Assembly: GCA_018816095.1 (NCBI GenBank)
Contig: JAHIWP010000027.1
Span: 1-54,627 of the forward strand
DNA: 54,627 nucleotides
From: Gammaproteobacteria bacterium
Lineage (GTDB): Bacteria > Pseudomonadota > Gammaproteobacteria > Pseudomonadales > Pseudomonadaceae
Reading direction: 5' to 3'
Each line of letters begins with the position of its first letter. Positions within the stretch are counted from its first letter, which is position 1. A program made the position numbers and the translations under genes. The notes under the pieces were generated by a model. That model ran no database searches, was not told where the DNA came from, and saw only the letters and a list, made by a program, of their open reading frames with translations. Of the stretch, positions 54,539 through 54,627 are shown piece by piece.

Positions 54539-54560
54539 TTTTATTCCGGAGGCCATCGCC

Positions 54561-54627
54561 ATGAAGTCAGTAGCATTGATCGGTATCGATCTGGGCAAGC
54601 ATAGTTTCCACCTGCATGCTCAGGACA
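54561..54627 (+). CDS. IS110-family transposase, N-terminal fragment
   Basis: 22 codons, MKSVALIGIDLGKHSFHLHA then QD, cut by the window edge. The first 20 are identical to those of the left copy. GIDLGK holds the first catalytic Asp of the DEDD transposase domain. The ribosome site CCGGAGG lies 9 bases before the ATG. Confidence 0.8.
   Translation, partial: MKSVALIGIDLGKHSFHLHAQD

Larger units (their letters stand above)
54487..54627 (+). mobile_element. IS110-family insertion sequence, left end (partial)
   Basis: Second copy of the element end described at 1-134, in opposite orientation and identical over 134 bases. It starts at AATGAGATGG, 16 bases after the aldo/keto reductase stop, and leaves the window. 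No target duplication can be judged because the other end is not visible. Confidence 0.85.

Overview
The window is a chromosomal segment of a Pseudomonas-type gammaproteobacterium. The evidence is its gene order: groES-groEL-fxsA, ampG-mscS-yajQ, argJ-secA, the complete mraZ-to-lpxC division and cell-wall (dcw) cluster, rnpB-rsmI-lpoA-yraN-diaA-BON lipoprotein, sspAB, petABC and rplM-rpsI. As I recall it, this follows the P. aeruginosa PAO1 order around PA4384-PA4434. Codon use is uniformly G+C-rich. Catalytic residue numbering in LpxC (H78/H237/D241) equals what I recall for the Pseudomonas enzyme. The species cannot be named from sequence reading alone.

Both ends are the same end of one IS110-family insertion sequence, in inverted orientation. 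Bases 1-134 are the exact reverse complement of 54487-54620, so the window looks like a contig bounded by two copies of one IS. Between them, from the left: a small secreted protein and an empty stretch (to about 1 kb); groEL/groES under a sigma-32 promoter; fxsA and a HugZ-like protein; an SDR; two tandem DUF481 outer-membrane proteins; an alkyltransferase-like protein, AmpG, MscS and YajQ (to 11 kb). Then comes a plus-strand run: response regulator with a degenerate GGDEF domain, PanE-like reductase, histidine kinase, cobalamin adenosyltransferase (11.2-15.8 kb). Next, on the minus strand, are an RluA-type pseudouridine synthase, an HPP-CBS membrane protein, a Nudix-ThiE fusion, a GST-like protein, argJ and secA (15.8-23.8 kb), and an M23 peptidase with divergent dciA.

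The centre (25.5-43.4 kb) is the dcw cluster on the minus strand: mraZ, rsmH, ftsL, ftsI, murE, murF, mraY, murD, ftsW, murG, murC, ddlB, ftsQ, ftsA, ftsZ, lpxC. Most junctions overlap by 1-11 bases, which points to translational coupling. Upstream of mraZ a sigma-70 promoter (TTGACG-N17-TATAGT) is followed by three GTGG repeats at exact 10-bp spacing, the expected MraZ operator. The cluster makes UDP-MurNAc-pentapeptide and lipid II, builds the septum and commits lipid A synthesis.

The right part (43.5-54.5 kb) has RNase P RNA, rsmI, then plus-strand lpoA-yraN-diaA-BON lipoprotein, minus-strand sspA-sspB, the cytochrome bc1 operon petABC, rplM-rpsI, and a plus-strand aldo/keto reductase beside the second IS. 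Almost everything is housekeeping. I do not see a defence island, prophage, CRISPR array, tRNA or clearly new multigene system. The points most worth checking are the IS ends, two unusual palindromic elements (5434-5492 and 19614-19649), the MraZ operator, the split two-component set with a dead GGDEF domain, and a palindrome over the rplM -35 box.
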